A DNA stretch of 64,000 nt from contig NZ_CP050902.1 of NCBI RefSeq assembly GCF_012272695.1, positions 2,108,001 through 2,172,000 on the forward strand, read 5' to 3'. Shown in pieces: positions 59,614-64,000 of this stretch. The notes under the pieces were generated by a model. That model was not told where the DNA came from, made no database searches, and was given only the letters and a program-made list of their open reading frames with translations. Source of the stretch: Nocardioides sp. JQ2195 (GTDB lineage Bacteria; Actinomycetota; Actinomycetes; Propionibacteriales; Nocardioidaceae). Numbering within the stretch: position 1 is the stretch's first letter; each line of letters starts with the position of its first letter. The translations under genes and the position numbers were made by a program.

Positions 59614-62600
59614 CTATTTCGAGAGTTGTATCTGAGTGGTTCGTGGTGTCGTGTCAATGGTGCCGTCGGGGTTGACGATGACGCCGTAGATGCTTGCGGC
59701 CCTGTTCTTCGAGATGTATCCCTCGACGACGTCGTGACGGACCTGTTCGGGGTCGCGTTGGTGTGGCGATCCGTAGCCTCCGCCAGCACTGGACTTAGAG
59801 ATGAGTCGCTCCCCTGGTGACAGGACCAGGTGCGCGTAGCCACTCACCTGCTTCTCTTGTCCGTCCGTGTCACGAACCCCTGCCCAGCCAGCAGCGCCGG
59901 GCAGCCCATCACGTGCACCTCCCGCCGGGAACACCGTGTTGTCCGTGGTCACCGAACATTCCATCGAGGTGTCGACGGGGGTGAATTCCACCAGGACAGA
60001 GTTACTCCCCCGGAATTGGCCGGCGCCCTCGGTATCAGGAAGCAGCCGTGAAGTCTCGATGCGCATCGGACGGAGTATTTCTGCCAACTCGATGCTTTCC
60101 CATGCGTTCATGCCTGCGCAGCCCCCGGCGTAGGAGAGCCAGCCGTCGGCCCATGGGTTTCCGGGGCCGCCGGTAGCTCCAAGGCACGGCATGTCAACGA
60201 AGGGGGTGTCATGACGTGGATCGGTTCCCGACACGATGGCGTTCGATGGGGACAAGCATGCTCCAGAGGCGGCCATACCGGAACCGTCAGCCAACTCGGC
60301 GATGGCCTGTTGCACAGCGCTCATGATCCGTTCCGGGATCCCGGTGGTCGCTGATGAGCAGCTGACCGGGTGCCGTGGGATTCCCGCGACACAGTTTTCG
60401 CGCAGGGTGATGTCAAGTCGACGGAAGCTGCCGCCATTCGTGGGGACGCCGGGACCGATGCTGTTGAATACGCCCATCATCGCGCCGGTGAGGGCGGTGG
60501 CTTCAGTGGTGTTGACTCCGGCGGGGACACAGTCGGGGTTCTCGGTGAGGTCGATCGCGATCATTCCTTCACCGGATCGCACCTCGACCTTGGCGTTGAT
60601 GGGAACGCCGGCTTCCAGTCCGGGGACTGGCAACGGGTCGTATGCAGTGTTCCCGCTCGCCTTCCCAGCAGGCAACGCCCTGATCGCCCGATCCATCCTG
60701 TCCTCGCTGTAGTCGAACCACGCATCGACGTACTCCTCCAGGACGTCCCAGCCATATTCCTCGCCGAGTCCGAGCAGTTCGCGCTCAGCGGTACGCACCG
60801 CACCCATCATGGCCAGATAGTCGCCCCACCACATCTCGGGTGCTCGCAGTCGCAGCCGGCACATCCTCAACACGTCGTCGACGCGGTTGTACCTGTCCTC
60901 GACCTTCACGCAATCGAAGATCAGTGCACCCTCGTTGTAGACGTCACGCGCAACCGAATTGTAGGTAGTTGGGATGGCGTTACCGCAGTCTGCCAGGTGA
61001 GCCTTGACCACGACAGTGAACCGGTGGATCCCATCCGCGTCGATGACCGGGGCGATGAGGGAATGATCGGCCGCATGCGAGTTCCCGGCGTACGGTGAAT
61101 TGTGGAGAAAGACGTCGCCGGCGTGAAGCTCGGGGTGCAGTTCCTTCATCCGTTGTGCACTCAGGTCGGGACCGGCGAGCACATGGATGGGAAGACTCTC
61201 GGCCGCAGCAAGGAGTTCGTCACCACCCGTGACCAAACAACAGGAAAAGTCGCGACCAGTGTTGATCAACCCCGATCGTGCTGTCCTGAAGAGCGTGTTC
61301 TGCATCGATCTCACCACGGCCTGCATTCGGTTGGTGAGGACAGCAAGTTGGGCAGGATCTGAGGCGACCGAAACCGTTTTGCGATCACCTTGATCGGCGG
61401 CCTGGTTGGGAGGTGTCAGGACAAGGCTCCCTGAGTCTCCTCGGGTCACCGTTGCACCGGGGTCGATCACCACGGTGGTGAACGGGGATTCCACGACCGC
61501 TGGGCCGCGGAATACCTCGTCGACAGGCATCGACTCGAGCCGGTAAACCTCAGCCTCCACGTAACCAGTCTCCGGGAAATACATGAGACGACGAATCCCG
61601 GAAGTCGCATTGCCAGGGTTCCTCGGAACCCGCCCAACGCTGTCCTCACGAAGTCGACAGCGCACGACCGCGCGGATACCAATCACCTCAATCTCGGCCT
61701 CCTCCTGGTTGACCGAGAAAACGTCGAGATGAAGGGCATGGAAATCGTCGCGGAACGACTGCAGATCGTTCTCGTTCTCGATCCGATCACCGGCAAGAGG
61801 AACCTGCAACTCCCAGACCTGCTGCGGATAGTTTGCCTCCAGCGCGAACTCAATGTGAACTGACTCATCGGCTGTTCCCACCGTGCTGGCGAACTGTCGG
61901 CACCGGCCCTCGAGCTCGGCCAGAGCAGCGTTCGCGCTCTCAAAGTCGAACACTCCCGTGTTCGTGATCAGGGTCATGGCGTACTCAGCCTTCAGGTCAC
62001 TCATCAGCGCCCCGGCCGCACTCAGCGTCGCACCCGTCTCAGGGATGACCACACGTTCAGCGCCGAGTCGTGCAGCAATAGCCACAGAGTTCAAACCCGC
62101 GCCACCGCCCCCACCGACCAGCACTGCCTTGGCGGGATCAACTCCCTGGTTCAGAGTGATCTCCTCGATGGCCGTAACCATCCCCTCAGTGACCAGCGTC
62201 ATGATGGCTGAGGCAGCGTCCTCGACACTCAGCCCCAAAGGCGATGCGACATGTTCCTCAATCGCCACCCGAGCCGCATCGATGTCGAGCTTCATCTTCC
62301 CACCCAAGAAGTACGCCGGGTCGATGTAGCCAAGGACAAGGCTCGCGTCAGTAACGGTGGGCTGCGTACCTCCGCGACCATAAGCAACCGGTCCCGGCTT
62401 CGCACCCGCACTCTGGGGCCCCACCCGGAGCAGCCCACCCTCGTCAACCCAGGCGATACTGCCGCCGCCGGCCCCCACGCTCTTCACATCAACACTGGGA
62501 AACCCAGTCATGTGTCCGAAGAACGGCTCGCCGATCCACGTCTCACTAGTGGTCGGAATCCTGCCCTTACGGACCAGGCTCACGTCATATGTCGTGCCAC

Positions 62601-63471
62601 CGGTGTCAGCCACAATTGCAGTGTCGGCGTCTGCATCAACAAGCGCGTAGTGACGGCCCGCCACCGGAGCCATCGAGGGACCGGAATTGATCGAGTGAAT
62701 CGGCTGCTCAGCCACAAACGATGCATCCAACACACCCGCATTCGAAGTAAGAATCAACACCCGCCCATCGAAACCTGCTTCACGAAGACGTCGTTCAAGA
62801 CTCCCCAAGTACTCCTGCATCAGCGGTTTGAGCGAAGCATCGATCGCCGTGGACGAAGCACGCCGGTACTCGCGCAAAATCGGGTTCAGCTGGTGCGACA
62901 ACGTATAAGGAACACCCGGCAGGTGCTCATCGAGCAACTCACCGACCCGCAGTTCGTGAGCAGGATTCAGCGTCGACCACAGCAGACACACTGCCACCGC
63001 CTCGACCTGCATCGACTTGAGCACGCCGATGTGCGCAACAACTGCAGCTTCATCAAACTCACGCACGACCTCACCTGCGGAGCCAATACGCCCCGGAACC
63101 TCGTAAGTCAACGACCGCGGAATGTACGGCTCCGGGTAGGCCTTGGTGTAGTTGAACGGGTCAGTCCGTCCCCCCTCCCGAAACAACAGAGTGTCCGGAT
63201 GTCCTTCACTTGCAAGCAACGCAGTCCTGGCCGTACCGCCAGTCAAGATCGCATTGATGGCCCTCGTCGTTCCATGGATGAACAAACCATCACCAGCCAG
63301 GAGTTCTGACCGTTCAACTCCACGAGCCTCAGCGGCAACCGAGAGAACATTCAGCACACCTTCCACAGGGTCGTCCGGAGTCGTCGACGACTTGTAGACC
63401 TGCAGCGTGCCGTCGTCATCCTCAATCACGAGATCAGTGAAAGTTCCACCAGTGTCAACTGCGAATCGCAT
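59614..63471 (-). CDS. Fused hydantoinase A/B, copy 2 with altered C-terminus
   Basis: 1285 aa from ATG 63469-63471. Identical to copy 1 through DGTIDTTPRTT, then the last residues are QIQLSK and a stop at 59614, because the repeat ends at 59634 and the frame runs into unique DNA upstream of the BisC-like gene. Seventeen C-terminal residues of copy 1 are replaced by six. The catalytic regions of both halves are intact, so it should be active. Here the gene is no longer followed by the ABC ATPase gene. Confidence 0.9.
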   Translation of the reverse strand: MRFAVDTGGTFTDLVIEDDDGTLQVYKSSTTPDDPVEGVLNVLSVAAEARGVERSELLAGDGLFIHGTTRAINAILTGGTARTALLASEGHPDTLLFREGGRTDPFNYTKAYPEPYIPRSLTYEVPGRIGSAGEVVREFDEAAVVAHIGVLKSMQVEAVAVCLLWSTLNPAHELRVGELLDEHLPGVPYTLSHQLNPILREYRRASSTAIDASLKPLMQEYLGSLERRLREAGFDGRVLILTSNAGVLDASFVAEQPIHSINSGPSMAPVAGRHYALVDADADTAIVADTGGTTYDVSLVRKGRIPTTSETWIGEPFFGHMTGFPSVDVKSVGAGGGSIAWVDEGGLLRVGPQSAGAKPGPVAYGRGGTQPTVTDASLVLGYIDPAYFLGGKMKLDIDAARVAIEEHVASPLGLSVEDAASAIMTLVTEGMVTAIEEITLNQGVDPAKAVLVGGGGGAGLNSVAIAARLGAERVVIPETGATLSAAGALMSDLKAEYAMTLITNTGVFDFESANAALAELEGRCRQFASTVGTADESVHIEFALEANYPQQVWELQVPLAGDRIENENDLQSFRDDFHALHLDVFSVNQEEAEIEVIGIRAVVRCRLREDSVGRVPRNPGNATSGIRRLMYFPETGYVEAEVYRLESMPVDEVFRGPAVVESPFTTVVIDPGATVTRGDSGSLVLTPPNQAADQGDRKTVSVASDPAQLAVLTNRMQAVVRSMQNTLFRTARSGLINTGRDFSCCLVTGGDELLAAAESLPIHVLAGPDLSAQRMKELHPELHAGDVFLHNSPYAGNSHAADHSLIAPVIDADGIHRFTVVVKAHLADCGNAIPTTYNSVARDVYNEGALIFDCVKVEDRYNRVDDVLRMCRLRLRAPEMWWGDYLAMMGAVRTAERELLGLGEEYGWDVLEEYVDAWFDYSEDRMDRAIRALPAGKASGNTAYDPLPVPGLEAGVPINAKVEVRSGEGMIAIDLTENPDCVPAGVNTTEATALTGAMMGVFNSIGPGVPTNGGSFRRLDITLRENCVAGIPRHPVSCSSATTGIPERIMSAVQQAIAELADGSGMAASGACLSPSNAIVSGTDPRHDTPFVDMPCLGATGGPGNPWADGWLSYAGGCAGMNAWESIELAEILRPMRIETSRLLPDTEGAGQFRGSNSVLVEFTPVDTSMECSVTTDNTVFPAGGARDGLPGAAGWAGVRDTDGQEKQVSGYAHLVLSPGERLISKSSAGGGYGSPHQRDPEQVRHDVVEGYISKNRAASIYGVIVNPDGTIDTTPRTTQIQLSK

Positions 63472-64000
63472 AGCAAACTCTTTCCTGGCCGATTCCCGGC
63501 CCAAATCCGCCGGGTTTCCCGGCTCAAGTTAGATGTCTGAAGGTGTGGGGGTCTCAGCCAGCCCACTGTCCGGAATAGTCTCCGAACTCCGCGCTGTTCT
63601 CTTTGGTGAACACCATGGGCCAGGCCAACTCCTCAGCCGGGTTGATGCCAGCCCTGAACCGTTGCGAGCGCACCGCGCGAACCGCTTGGTCCACCAGATA
63701 CATGCCTTCATCGAAGGGGTACATCATCACCGTGCCGAACCAAGTTCCGCTGCGGACCTTCGCCAGGCCCCGCTGTCCCCCAGCCAGGCCGATGATCTTC
63801 ACCTGGTCCTCAACTCCCGCCGCCTTCACAGCCAGCTCGATCCCCGCAGCCATCGCATCGCTCGAAGCAGCCACGACGTCGAGGTCCGGGTTCGACTGCA
63901 AGATGTCCTGCGTCGCAGCCTGAGCCGGCGCAGCAAGGTAACCGGCTTCCACGCGTGCCACGATCTCGATCTCAGGGTGGGAGGAAAGAACCTGCTTCAC
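59634..64000. repeat. Long direct repeat, copy 2 (continues past window edge)
   Basis: Matches 48887-53253 over its whole visible length, with the junction at GAGTGG. The base before it differs (t at 59633, c at 48886), fixing the repeat boundary. The orientation is the same as copy 1. Confidence 0.95.
63554..64000 (-). CDS. ABC substrate-binding lipoprotein, copy 2 (partial, start beyond right edge)
   Basis: The C-terminal 148 residues, identical to 52807-53253 of copy 1 (from KQVLSSHPEIEIVARVEAG to GDYSGQWAG). The N-terminus with the lipoprotein signal lies outside the window. Its position upstream of hydantoinase copy 2 repeats the first block's gene order. Confidence 0.95.
   Translation of the reverse strand: MKQVLSSHPEIEIVARVEAGYLAAPAQAATQDILQSNPDLDVVAASSDAMAAGIELAVKAAGVEDQVKIIGLAGGQRGLAKVRSGTWFGTVMMYPFDEGMYLVDQAVRAVRSQRFRAGINPAEELAWPMVFTKENSAEFGDYSGQWAG

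Overview
The window reads as chromosome of a high-GC actinobacterium, most likely Nocardioides or a close relative. The evidence is the gene order thrS / HIT protein / PI-phosphate synthase (pgsA) / pdxS ... pdxT / yebC / ruvC / ruvA / ruvB / yajC / apt, plus frequent GTG and TTG starts. Assignments come from reading translated sequence and motifs by eye; no database search was run.

Left part (1-21.4 kb): core chromosome on the minus strand, running from thrS at 19.1 kb down to a partial glyceraldehyde-3-phosphate dehydrogenase at the left edge. Pieces usual in this neighbourhood are absent: secD-secF between yajC and apt, and the PIM acyltransferase and pimA between pgsA and pdxS. About 7.7 kb separates pdxT from pdxS. 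It carries a ClC channel, a MarR regulator, a nitronate monooxygenase, and a compact five-gene SipW-type export locus (9.9-13.4 kb) with two ER-type signal peptidases, one fused to a substrate-like domain. A secreted or membrane-anchored sulfatase lies at 19.4-21.3 kb.

Island border (21.4 kb): a 28-nt remnant of the 3' end of a tRNA (compatible with tRNA-Val) sits beside a tyrosine integrase, two small excisionase-like proteins and a relic of a MobF relaxase. This is one attachment site of an integrated element. The restored tRNA expected at the other end is not in the window, so the element (or its remains) probably extends past 64 kb.

Defence segment (25-35 kb): a frameshifted SF1 helicase, then a tight plus-strand operon of an N4-cytosine-type DNA methyltransferase, an unknown 220-aa protein, a McrB-like AAA+ motor and a DUF2357/PD-(D/E)XK McrC-like protein. 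Convergent to it are a second putative nuclease and a small membrane protein. An integrase relic and an Lsr2 xenogeneic silencer close the segment.

Catabolic segment (36-64 kb): moaA, a D-malate/tartrate dehydrogenase-like enzyme, a saccharopine-dehydrogenase-like oxidoreductase and a PucR regulator. These are followed by a minus-strand operon of a sugar/nucleoside-type ABC importer, a fused ATP-dependent hydantoinase/oxoprolinase (HyuA-HyuB) and a three-subunit molybdenum hydroxylase. Together they suggest uptake, hydroxylation and ring opening of an N-heterocyclic compound. An IS3 element, an IS110 element and a BisC/TorA-like molybdoenzyme follow. The hydantoinase/binding-protein block then repeats exactly (48887-53253 = 59634-64000, offset 10,747 bp), which looks like a recent tandem amplification or an assembly duplication.
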